A stretch of DNA of 33,479 nucleotides from an uncultured Muribaculaceae bacterium (GTDB taxonomy: Bacteria > Bacteroidota > Bacteroidia > Bacteroidales > Muribaculaceae), in contig CAJUBL010000035.1 of assembly GCA_910584665.1 (NCBI GenBank), positions 1 to 33,479 on the forward strand, written 5' to 3'. Below, in pieces: positions 1-6,079 of this stretch. The stretch's first letter is position 1. Each line of letters begins with the position of its first letter. The translations under genes and the position numbers were made by a program. Below the pieces are notes generated by a model. It saw nothing but the letters and a program-made list of their open reading frames with translations, was not told the DNA's origin and did not search any database.

Positions 1-236
1 TTTTCAAGCTGCCGATTCAACTTTTTCAGGGCATTTCTTATCCCGAACTCGCGTTGTATGTATGAAGTCTGATTGGGTGATATTGTCTTTTCACTCAATG
101 GAATCATATCGGTTAAGTCAAAATTAATTCGTGTGTCTTTGAATTCTTCATATAGCTCAGAATTTGGTCTGCACGCAATCAGTATGCCTGTTAACAACAG
201 AAGAGATATGAATCTGATTAAAAACCTGATGGTCAT
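1..236 (-). CDS. Lipoprotein, third gene of NVEALA/propeller operon (partial)
   Basis: The ORF starts at an ATG at 236 and runs off the left edge, so only about the first 78 residues are visible. The N-terminus has basic residues, a hydrophobic stretch and a lipobox (GILIAC), indicating a lipoprotein anchored in the inner or outer membrane. The mature part begins RPNSELYEEFKD and is mostly polar; no catalytic motif is visible. It starts 2 bases after the propeller gene stops, so it is almost certainly co-transcribed and perhaps translationally coupled. The function cannot be named from this fragment. Lipoproteins and thioredoxin-like proteins often follow propeller genes in Bacteroidales, but nothing seen here shows a thioredoxin motif. 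Confidence 0.75.
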   Translation of the reverse strand, partial: MTIRFLIRFISLLLLTGILIACRPNSELYEEFKDTRINFDLTDMIPLSEKTISPNQTSYIQREFGIRNALKKLNRQLE

Positions 237-238
237 CT

Positions 239-1342
239 TTATTTGTCAAGACTTATTATTAATGGATTATCGCCGCATTCTACCGATTTATTATTGCGAT
301 ACTCGGAATATGTGCAATCATCCACAACCTGTAAAAATTTATTTCCATTTGAATATTCAAGAGGAGAATATATTGTTCCTACAAAATCCTCACTTATATT
401 CTGAATGAAAAAACTTTGTGATTCATCGGTATTACGGTTATAAAAAGAAATACAAGGAGTGTTCCCGTCAAAAAATACAATAGTTGCAAAATCATTGGTC
501 TCAGCAAAATATTTGATATGTCCCCTTTTACTGGCCTTTTCTGCTTTGATGGATTTTTCATCAAGACCTTCAATTGTTGTCCTGTCAATTTTATTGACTC
601 CAAAATCTATCGCATATTTAACCTCAATAGAATCGCCTCTACTTGTCGAAAGATTATAGATATTATTGTCGAGATACCGGTAGAATGATACGCCTTCGTC
701 GGGCGTCTTTTGTAAGGCATGTACAAGACGATGTCCGATCTTCTTTGTGTTATTAGGGAAGAATGCGGATAATATGTTCAGCTGCCTGTCACAGACTATC
801 GCCTCATAAGCAGCAGGATCTTCGCTTACAAAGAAAAATTTATCTCCATATATTTCCATATTGATCATTCTGAATGGAGTCTCCATTTTTTTTTGAAGTC
901 TGCCATTCAGATCGTAGCCTAAAATTTTATTATAATTGCATAATAAATAAAGGATCTTTTCAGATGGATCATATGATACATCGTTAAGCTGAATAAAATC
1001 GTCCGGCCCGCTTCCGGAGCTACCTATATTTGAGATGAATTTTCCGTCTGACCCGAAAACAAATATTTTCTTTGCAAGATCATTATCCATTATGATAAAT
1101 AATGAATCTTCATGAATCAGTTTGTTAACTGCTCCGATCATAGAACTGTTACATTCTTCGAGTCCGGTGATGTTCTGTATTTTTAGAAATTGATCGAGAT
1201 TTAACTTGTTATCTTTGATATACGTGCAATCCCAGCTATGTTCTTGTAATCCAATCATAGTGGAATAATTCCGAGTACATGAATAACAACATAACAACAG
1301 AATTATTCCACTAAGTATAGATGCATTTTTAAAATGGATCAT
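239..1342 (-). CDS. 6-bladed beta-propeller lipoprotein (BF2867/DUF5128-like)
   Basis: A 367-aa secreted lipoprotein. The signal segment ends in the lipobox CYSC (Cys22). The mature part contains repeated beta-propeller blade patterns such as KIFVFGSDGKFISNIGSSG at about residues 91-109 and a following segment ending GSGPDDFIQLNDVSYDP, typical of the Bacteroidales 6-bladed beta-propeller family found beside NVEALA genes. The role is not known; the family is presumed to act at the cell surface or periplasm with the exported NVEALA peptide. Its ATG lies inside the end of the NVEALA gene (14-base overlap), and the next lipoprotein starts 2 bases after its stop, so the three form one operon. The DNA is AT-richer than the capsid genes to its right. 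The family call is by pattern recognition. Confidence 0.8.
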   Translation of the reverse strand: MIHFKNASILSGIILLLCCYSCTRNYSTMIGLQEHSWDCTYIKDNKLNLDQFLKIQNITGLEECNSSMIGAVNKLIHEDSLFIIMDNDLAKKIFVFGSDGKFISNIGSSGSGPDDFIQLNDVSYDPSEKILYLLCNYNKILGYDLNGRLQKKMETPFRMINMEIYGDKFFFVSEDPAAYEAIVCDRQLNILSAFFPNNTKKIGHRLVHALQKTPDEGVSFYRYLDNNIYNLSTSRGDSIEVKYAIDFGVNKIDRTTIEGLDEKSIKAEKASKRGHIKYFAETNDFATIVFFDGNTPCISFYNRNTDESQSFFIQNISEDFVGTIYSPLEYSNGNKFLQVVDDCTYSEYRNNKSVECGDNPLIISLDK

Positions 1343-1634
1343 TGATTTCTAACAGTTTTTTTCCACATTGACAAGTCTTTGCACCAGGATCTGTGCATGG
1401 CTCTCCCGGACCATTTTCCTCACATACGTGATACGAACCGGAAAACCATCCAGGGCAATCTATGTCGTTTGACCAGTTATATCCTGCAGGGTATTCCGCA
1501 CCTTCACCCTGAGCAATGGCCTCGATATTTTCAAAAAACAACAGATTGTCCGTTCCTTTGTTTCGGTTGAACATCACGATAGTTCCAATTGAACACACGA
1601 TTACGCAAATAATAGCAGATAACTTTGTTTTCAT
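1329..1634 (-). CDS. NVEALA-family exported peptide, Cys-rich
   Basis: A 101-aa small protein. Residues 4-22 form a hydrophobic leader. FFENIEAIAQGE at 34-45 matches the NVEALA signature (NIEAIA at 36-41), after which the family is thought to be processed. The C-terminal region has five cysteines (60, 71, 80, 88, 90), including CQC, and many Gly/Pro residues, suggesting a disulfide-rich or metal-binding mature peptide. NVEALA proteins are Bacteroidetes exported peptides of unproven function, usually encoded beside a 6-bladed propeller lipoprotein, exactly as here. A TAAATTTG promoter element lies about 80 bases upstream. Identity as a family member is fairly sure; its biological role is unknown. 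Confidence 0.8.
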   Translation of the reverse strand: MKTKLSAIICVIVCSIGTIVMFNRNKGTDNLLFFENIEAIAQGEGAEYPAGYNWSNDIDCPGWFSGSYHVCEENGPGEPCTDPGAKTCQCGKKLLEINDPF

Positions 1635-1713
1635 GATTTGTAGATTTTGGTTATTATGCGCAATAATACAACAAAAAAAATAAAATAGTCTTATTATTTT
1701 TAGTTAAATTATA

Positions 1714-1721
1714 CAAATTTA
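1714..1721 (-). promoter_or_regulatory. -7 promoter element of the NVEALA operon
   Basis: On the minus strand this reads TAAATTTG, a full match to the Bacteroidetes -7 consensus TAnnTTTG. It would give a leader of roughly 70 bases before the NVEALA ATG at 1634. No convincing -33 TTTG at the right distance was seen. The rest of 1635-1815 is AT-rich and shows nothing else. Confidence 0.55.
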
Positions 1722-1815
1722 CTGTCTGCTCGATTTGAAGCCGGTTCGACAATAAATTCAACGGCTCTTAAATTTGAGAGATGAGCGTCACACTACGTGA
1801 GCAATTAATATGAAT

Positions 1816-1847
1816 AAGCCTCCGGCAAATATTCTCGCCGGAGGCTT
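1816..1847 (-). terminator. Hairpin terminator after the capsid/portal operon
   Basis: The arms 1816-1826 and 1837-1847 are perfect 11-base inverted repeats (AAGCCTCCGGC and its complement) around a 10-base loop. It lies 12 bases beyond the portal stop codon in the minus direction and is followed by a moderately T-rich stretch, so it probably ends the capsid operon transcript. Nothing on the plus strand would need it. Confidence 0.75.
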
Positions 1848-1858
1848 CGTAAATTCTA

Positions 1859-3259
1859 TTATGTAAGAGAATCATTGCGTTCTTCGATAAAGTTGGCGAA
1901 CGTGTCGAGAATGTCGGCAATCGCTATCAGGGCATTCTTCACCTGGCTCTCGTAATGTTCGACACCCATCTGTCCCGATTTACTCTTGCCCATCAGCGCG
2001 TTCGACACCCCCGACACATCCTCGAACATCTGCATCTGTGTGGCTAACAGCTCCCTGGCTCCTAAGTTTGATGCCTGGGTCATCACCTGCTGCGGCTGAA
2101 CGTTCATGGTTCCCATGGTCTTGTATGGAATGATGGCATCGGGTGAGCTCCACATCTCGGCGATATTCTGCCAGCTCAGTGTCGGGACCTTGGATTCAAC
2201 CGGAAACAGCAGTACACCTTTCGCGGCACAGCTCACAACATGATCGATCAGCGATATAAGCTCGTTGATATATATCTGCTGGTCGATGACATCTTCTATG
2301 AGTGAATGGATCTCACCGTCAATCATCGGGTAGAACCTGAAGCGGAACGGGTGACGGCCGTCGGGCGCCTTCGACAGGTGTGTGTGCAATACCGTACCGT
2401 CGGGCGCCATCCAGCGGCAGCGCCATGCTGTCGACGCCTCCCACTTTGTCTCTATAGGCTGACAGCCCCGCGAGATACGACCCCGGTTTATTCGTTCTAT
2501 TCTGTCTCCGGCTGTTATCGGCACAGTAAAACATGATGCACGGTGCCGGTCATGGCACCTCAGCCGCTCTGTCGCCTCCAGTGTCCATACCTCGATGACA
2601 CGGCAACGCCCCGGAGGAGCGCACACAAACGACTCTCTGTCACCGACACTGCCCAGATTCCCGGGCACAGGCGCCGACTCCAGCGAACTGTACAGCTGTC
2701 TTATGGCTGCGGCACGGCGTGTATCGGGTCCGGCAAGTCTTATTACAGTCTCGGTAAGACTCCAGTCATGCAGCATCCCGACAAGTTCCGTATCCCAGCC
2801 TCTCGGATCGCGTATGCGGTTTACGAAGAAACTGTCGGGACTTACCATATCGACCCACACACCGTCACCCATGAGCCGTCGTTCCCCGATCACGCGCTGC
2901 ACGGTACATCCCGATATGAGAAACTCTTCGAGCGACCGGCAGTCTATCTCGTCGAGATTATTGGTCTTATAGATCTGCGCCTTACGACCGGTAAGACGGT
3001 CCTGTTCCTGACGTTGGTATCGGTAGCGGCCTATGACCGACTTCACCAGACGTCTCAGCAGATTGCTTGTCATAGGACGCCGGCCATGTATTCTGGCCCG
3101 TTCGGCAGCCGTGATGACATTGCCGTTCGACGCCACTACCGGATCATCCCACTGATCGCCATAGGTAAAACGCTTGTAGCGCAGACGTCTGCTGCGGAAC
3201 TCTGCGCCTCCGTTCCAGGCACGGTAAGCCGCATCCAGTATAATCTTATCATTCTCCAT
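1859..3259 (-). CDS. P22-type phage portal protein, short C-terminus
   Basis: A portal is the dodecameric ring through which DNA enters a phage head. The chosen start, ATG 3259 (MENDKIILDAAYRAW), gives 466 aa; an ATG at 3286 would overlap the upstream gene much further. Portal-like features are an N-terminal basic helix-rich region with MTSNLLRRLVKSVIGRYR near residue 64, a central segment with DMVSPDSFFVNRIRDP, and a later helical segment DVIDQQIYINELISLIDHVV typical of the P22/podoviral portal stem region. P22 portal is about 725 aa, so this one is short: it ends at FIEERNDSLT just after the helical region where relatives continue, and a terminator follows at once. It overlaps the upstream gene by 11 bases. 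Assignment is by motif recognition, not a database search. Confidence 0.72.
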   Translation of the reverse strand: MENDKIILDAAYRAWNGGAEFRSRRLRYKRFTYGDQWDDPVVASNGNVITAAERARIHGRRPMTSNLLRRLVKSVIGRYRYQRQEQDRLTGRKAQIYKTNNLDEIDCRSLEEFLISGCTVQRVIGERRLMGDGVWVDMVSPDSFFVNRIRDPRGWDTELVGMLHDWSLTETVIRLAGPDTRRAAAIRQLYSSLESAPVPGNLGSVGDRESFVCAPPGRCRVIEVWTLEATERLRCHDRHRASCFTVPITAGDRIERINRGRISRGCQPIETKWEASTAWRCRWMAPDGTVLHTHLSKAPDGRHPFRFRFYPMIDGEIHSLIEDVIDQQIYINELISLIDHVVSCAAKGVLLFPVESKVPTLSWQNIAEMWSSPDAIIPYKTMGTMNVQPQQVMTQASNLGARELLATQMQMFEDVSGVSNALMGKSKSGQMGVEHYESQVKNALIAIADILDTFANFIEERNDSLT

Positions 3260-3794
3260 AGTAAGTTTTTGATAAAAGATCCTCAAGCATGGCAGGATTG
3301 AAACGATATATACCCCCCGGAGGCCTCATGACACCGAGAACACGTTCGGCGACAGCATCACATCCGTTCCTGAAACCATATAACATCACCCGTTTATGAC
3401 CGTCGGTGACAGCCACAGGATGACAGACTCCGCCCCGGCTGAATGGAGAGCCCTGTCGTTTGCCGATCCTGCTCTCCGAAGATACGACTACAGCCTCACG
3501 CTCCCACACGGTCATCTTCACTCCGACAAGCCTGAGGCATTCGGACGGTAATGTCATTACTGCGACACCGCGTTCAGGCTTCCCTACAGTTACAAGTTCT
3601 GTGATATTTTCCACATCAAGCATTTCGGTCGGTGCAGTCATGAGCAGACCGTTATACCAGGTATCAATCTCACGGCGGGCATATTCGTCGATTTCAAACG
3701 CATCCTGGCGTTTTATGGCAGCGTCAATGCGCAAGGGTATCAGACCCCTGCGCATTTTCCACTCCCCGATAAGATAATCAAGAGTGTATTCCAT
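3249..3794 (-). CDS. Putative head completion / head-tail connector protein
   Basis: A 181-aa soluble protein with no signal peptide or membrane segment. The N-terminal half is helical (EYTLDYLIGEWKMRRG..., AIKRQDAFEIDEYARREIDTW). The second half is beta-rich, with VAVMTLPSECLRLVGVKMTVWE, a pattern reminiscent of small phage adaptor or head-completion proteins. It sits between the capsid gene (4-base gap) and the portal gene (11-base overlap), so it is translated as part of the capsid operon, and that position is the main argument for a connector role. No family is recognised with certainty; a neutral name would be phage-like hypothetical protein. Confidence 0.55.
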   Translation of the reverse strand: MEYTLDYLIGEWKMRRGLIPLRIDAAIKRQDAFEIDEYARREIDTWYNGLLMTAPTEMLDVENITELVTVGKPERGVAVMTLPSECLRLVGVKMTVWEREAVVVSSESRIGKRQGSPFSRGGVCHPVAVTDGHKRVMLYGFRNGCDAVAERVLGVMRPPGGIYRFNPAMLEDLLSKTYYGE

Positions 3795-3798
3795 AGCT

Positions 3799-4992
3799 CT
3801 ATTTACCTATCACCCGCATGTGGGCCTTGGGATAGCGCAATACCAGACACGACGCCTCAGTGATGACAATAGCATCGGTGTTGCGTACGCCGCTCGCTCT
3901 CAGATCAAGCTTTTCGGTACTGAAAGGTATGTGAGTATATTTGGTAAGATACTCCGGATCTACGATAAGTGCGTCATAGGCATGTCCGCACTCATCGAAC
4001 GTCTCACTCATCAGCACATACAGAGTGCCGAACTTGGTGACATACGTCGTGAAATCCAGACCCCAGCGCGTCATCTTGTCGGCTGGCCCCAGTATACGCT
4101 GGTTAGGAAGATTCTGCATCTGCTCTATGAAACGGCTGCCGGCTATCAGCAATTTGCGTGACGACCCGTTGGAGGCTGTGAACGCACCGTGGCATATTGA
4201 TACCATCGTCTTATCGGTCAGCGCATTGCGGCTGTACTGAAGTTCCTTGCCGGCCTGAGACCATATACCGCCGGTCAGCATCACATCATCCTCACCGGCT
4301 ATTTCCAGATGCATCTTATTACCGAACAGGAAATTACGCTCCATACCCAGTCTCATGTCTATGATTGCGGCTTCCTCCTGATCACTGAAACTCCAGCCCA
4401 CCTCCTTGTTGGAAAGCTTGACAAGCGTTGACTGCTCGACCTGGCTCTTGAATATCTGACAATAATTATGTTCCTTGCGCGGAATAGACTGAAACTGGAC
4501 TGTCTGCATGTCAAGCTCACGTGCCGCACGACCCATACGCACGATCTTCGACCCGCTGGGTATTGCCGGAACCCGGACCACCCCTTTGCTGTCGGCACAT
4601 GTAAAGAATCCGTTCAGAGTCTTCGTAGACACTTCGGTGATAAACGCAGTCACCGGTAATCCCTCATCGGTATGTACATCGGGGAACAGGATAGTCTCGC
4701 TCTTCACAAACGGACTCTCGTCATCGACACTGATGTTCATAGCCACATTTTCACCAGCCTTTGATACCTCATCGGGAAGACAGTCGGTTGTAACACGGGC
4801 GGTAAAAGGCTTGCTGTCGACCGCATAATATTCCACAGTCATGCTTCCTGCCCGTCGGGTGGCCGCGTGACGCGAGATCTGGTCAATGGGAGTCGACATG
4901 GGGCGTATCCTTACGATACGGCTGTCTATCTCGCTGCGAAGCAGCTCCGGTGAACTCTGACTGACAACCTTGGTAGTGACAATATTCTCCAT
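3799..4992 (-). CDS. Major capsid protein, SU10-family-like (HK97 fold)
   Basis: A 397-aa protein with the hallmarks of SU10-type major capsid proteins. The N-terminus has SRIVRIRPMSTPIDQISRHA at about residues 25-44, the middle contains the DMRLGMERNFLFGNKMH helix (about 212-228), and the C-terminus carries FTTYVTKFGTLYVLMSETFD and DALIVDPEYL, followed by a terminal LRYPKAHMRVIGK resembling the family's final beta-strand. It would assemble into an icosahedral shell. The reading frame is intact with no frameshift, arguing against a decayed relic. It lies 53 bases downstream of the acidic scaffold-like gene and 4 bases upstream of the connector-like gene. Other phage genes are absent from the window. 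Confidence 0.78.
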   Translation of the reverse strand: MENIVTTKVVSQSSPELLRSEIDSRIVRIRPMSTPIDQISRHAATRRAGSMTVEYYAVDSKPFTARVTTDCLPDEVSKAGENVAMNISVDDESPFVKSETILFPDVHTDEGLPVTAFITEVSTKTLNGFFTCADSKGVVRVPAIPSGSKIVRMGRAARELDMQTVQFQSIPRKEHNYCQIFKSQVEQSTLVKLSNKEVGWSFSDQEEAAIIDMRLGMERNFLFGNKMHLEIAGEDDVMLTGGIWSQAGKELQYSRNALTDKTMVSICHGAFTASNGSSRKLLIAGSRFIEQMQNLPNQRILGPADKMTRWGLDFTTYVTKFGTLYVLMSETFDECGHAYDALIVDPEYLTKYTHIPFSTEKLDLRASGVRNTDAIVITEASCLVLRYPKAHMRVIGK

Positions 4993-5045
4993 AACAAAAG
5001 ATTAAATAAAAGTAAATTAATAAAAACGTATTCAAAACTTAAAAA

Positions 5046-5387
5046 TCAGTCCCATACACTCGGTCTGATATTGGCAAGTATCAGAACTTCCGCCTCACCA
5101 CCGCTCGGCAGACCGTTCAGTTCCGGATCTACACTGGCCGGCTGCTCCATAAGCTGTGCTATGTTCTCGTTACGCCCGCGTTTATAACCCCGTTCCTCTG
5201 CCTCCGCTATCAGCCGTTCTACGTCGGCGGAGTGAACGGTCTCAGCTTCACGACCTCCTGCATCAGCATCATCCGCTGCGATATCCGGTCCGGACATCTC
5301 TGCGGAAACGTCATTCACCTCCGCATCAGAACCGTACAGAGCATCGGCAGAAACACTCTGCCCGGCTTCATCAAGTATGTTATCCAT
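5046..5387 (-). CDS. Acidic scaffold-like protein of the capsid operon
   Basis: A 113-aa very acidic, probably disordered protein (residues 1-50 rich in Asp, Glu, Ala) with a charged helix in the middle (ADVERLIAEAEERGYKRGRN, about 54-73) and a hydrophobic C-terminal tail (EAEVLILANIRPSVWD). It is the first gene of the operon, just upstream of the capsid gene, a position and composition typical of capsid scaffolding proteins; that function is inference. It could instead be a cargo or decoration protein of the shell. The start ATG at 5387 follows a TATCTTTG promoter by about 43 bases. No family is recognised with certainty. Confidence 0.6.
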   Translation of the reverse strand: MDNILDEAGQSVSADALYGSDAEVNDVSAEMSGPDIAADDADAGGREAETVHSADVERLIAEAEERGYKRGRNENIAQLMEQPASVDPELNGLPSGGEAEVLILANIRPSVWD

Positions 5388-5430
5388 AATAAAAAATTAA
5401 GTTAGTGATTCATATCTCTGGTTTACGATA

Positions 5431-5438
5431 CAAAGATA
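5431..5438 (-). promoter_or_regulatory. -7 promoter element of the capsid operon
   Basis: The minus strand reads TATCTTTG, a full match to the host-type Bacteroidetes -7 element TAnnTTTG. The predicted start of transcription lies about 37 bases before the ATG at 5387. A clear -33 TTTG was not found. A host housekeeping-type promoter implies that the capsid operon can be expressed without phage regulators. Confidence 0.55.
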
Positions 5439-5492
5439 CACCCGCCGATTTTTGACCGAGGTGCAGAAAACACCACCCCGACACCGGTATAC

Positions 5493-5663
5493 ATGGACGT
5501 GAAAGCTAACCTATTGATAACAGTGAAACATCCGGCCGGAACACAGGCTTACCAAATACCCGGACACATCATGCAAAACGACGCTCCCGGGATCATAGTA
5601 TCCACAAGCGAGGTGTCCGACAAGGACGCCGATTTACTTAGTAACCGGGTACGCCGAGCGTAG
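5493..5663 (+). CDS. Possible 56-aa small protein, divergent from the capsid operon
   Basis: ATG 5493 to TAG 5661-5663 encodes 56 aa beginning MDVKANLLITVKHPAGTQAY and ending NRVRRA. The composition looks protein-like (alternating beta pattern LLITVKHP, then GIIVSTSEVSDKDAD), it has no membrane segment, and its last codons overlap the left arm of the hairpin at 5645-5675. No promoter or clear ribosome binding site was found, and no family is recognised. It could be a real small protein of the phage-like locus, a fragment of a longer lost gene, or chance. The confidence is low because of its short length. Confidence 0.3.
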   Translation: MDVKANLLITVKHPAGTQAYQIPGHIMQNDAPGIIVSTSEVSDKDADLLSNRVRRA

Positions 5664-5721
5664 CGGCGTGCCCGGAGACTGATAATACGGTCCCCCTGGC
5701 GTCCGGATAAGGACGCCGATT
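5615..5721. repeat. Imperfect direct repeat flanking a hairpin
   Basis: GTCCGACAAGGACGCCGATT at 5615-5634 recurs with small changes at 5701-5721, where GATA replaces ACA. The second copy, with the preceding GGC, forms a 7-base perfect hairpin (5698-5704 with 5711-5717). The two copies bracket the stop of the small ORF and the hairpin at 5645-5675. The origin is unknown; a small duplication or a remnant of coding sequence are both possible. Confidence 0.45.
5645..5675. other. Strong GC-rich hairpin
   Basis: Arms 5645-5656 (CCGGGTACGCCG) and 5664-5675 (CGGCGTGCCCGG) pair over 12 bases, with one G-T wobble, around a 7-base loop. It has no T-tract, so it is a poor intrinsic terminator. It overlaps the end of the 56-codon ORF. 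Confidence 0.55.
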
Positions 5722-5798
5722 GAATCACATAAAGTTGACTTTCAGCCGCACCTGACCACCACGTCGTTCCAGGCCTCTTATCTGTGGCGGCTTGTAAA

Positions 5799-6004
5799 TA
5801 TATTGAACTGATTTAAACTTATTACAAAATGTGAAATCCGAAACTGATGTAGACCTTACTTTTAACATTCAGATCCGCTTCCGGTCAATTTCTTCTCTTT
5901 TCCCGGTTACGATGGAACCCCATCGCTCCCTCAGAAAGTTCGGAATTGCCTCAAAAACAGCCTCTGAATGTTAATTTGCAATAAGTTTAAATCAGTTCAT
6001 TATA
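5799..6004. repeat. MITE-like palindromic element, 206 bp
   Basis: The ends are 30-base inverted repeats (5799-5828 and 5975-6004) matching at 28 positions, with core ACTGATTTAAACTTATT. A second perfect 12-base inverted repeat lies inside (TTAACATTCAGA at 5862-5873 and its complement at 5963-5974), directly abutting the right outer arm. The interior has no ORF of note. Nested inverted repeats with a non-coding centre resemble a miniature inverted-repeat transposable element or a large regulatory hairpin. No clear target-site duplication was identified. It ends about 29 bases before the -7 element of the antiporter gene. Confidence 0.6.
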
Positions 6005-6032
6005 AAACTTTCCGCTTTTCACTTTTATGTAT

Positions 6033-6040
6033 TATCTTTG
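6033..6040 (+). promoter_or_regulatory. -7 promoter element of the NhaC-type gene
   Basis: TATCTTTG matches TAnnTTTG exactly and lies about 40 bases before the TTG start at 6080. No good -33 TTTG is seen. The upstream boundary is the end of the palindromic element, so that element may influence this promoter. Confidence 0.6.
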
Positions 6041-6079
6041 TGCAACTAATTCTGCCTTTAACATATCTTTTTTTGAAAA

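Noticed and set aside
2543..3301. 252-aa plus-strand ORF antisense to the portal gene
   Set aside because: It is shadowed by the portal frame, has no promoter and shows no recognisable pattern.
1859..5438. Complete prophage
   Set aside because: No integrase, attachment sites, terminase, tail or lysis genes were found on either side; the flanks hold an NVEALA operon and an antiporter.
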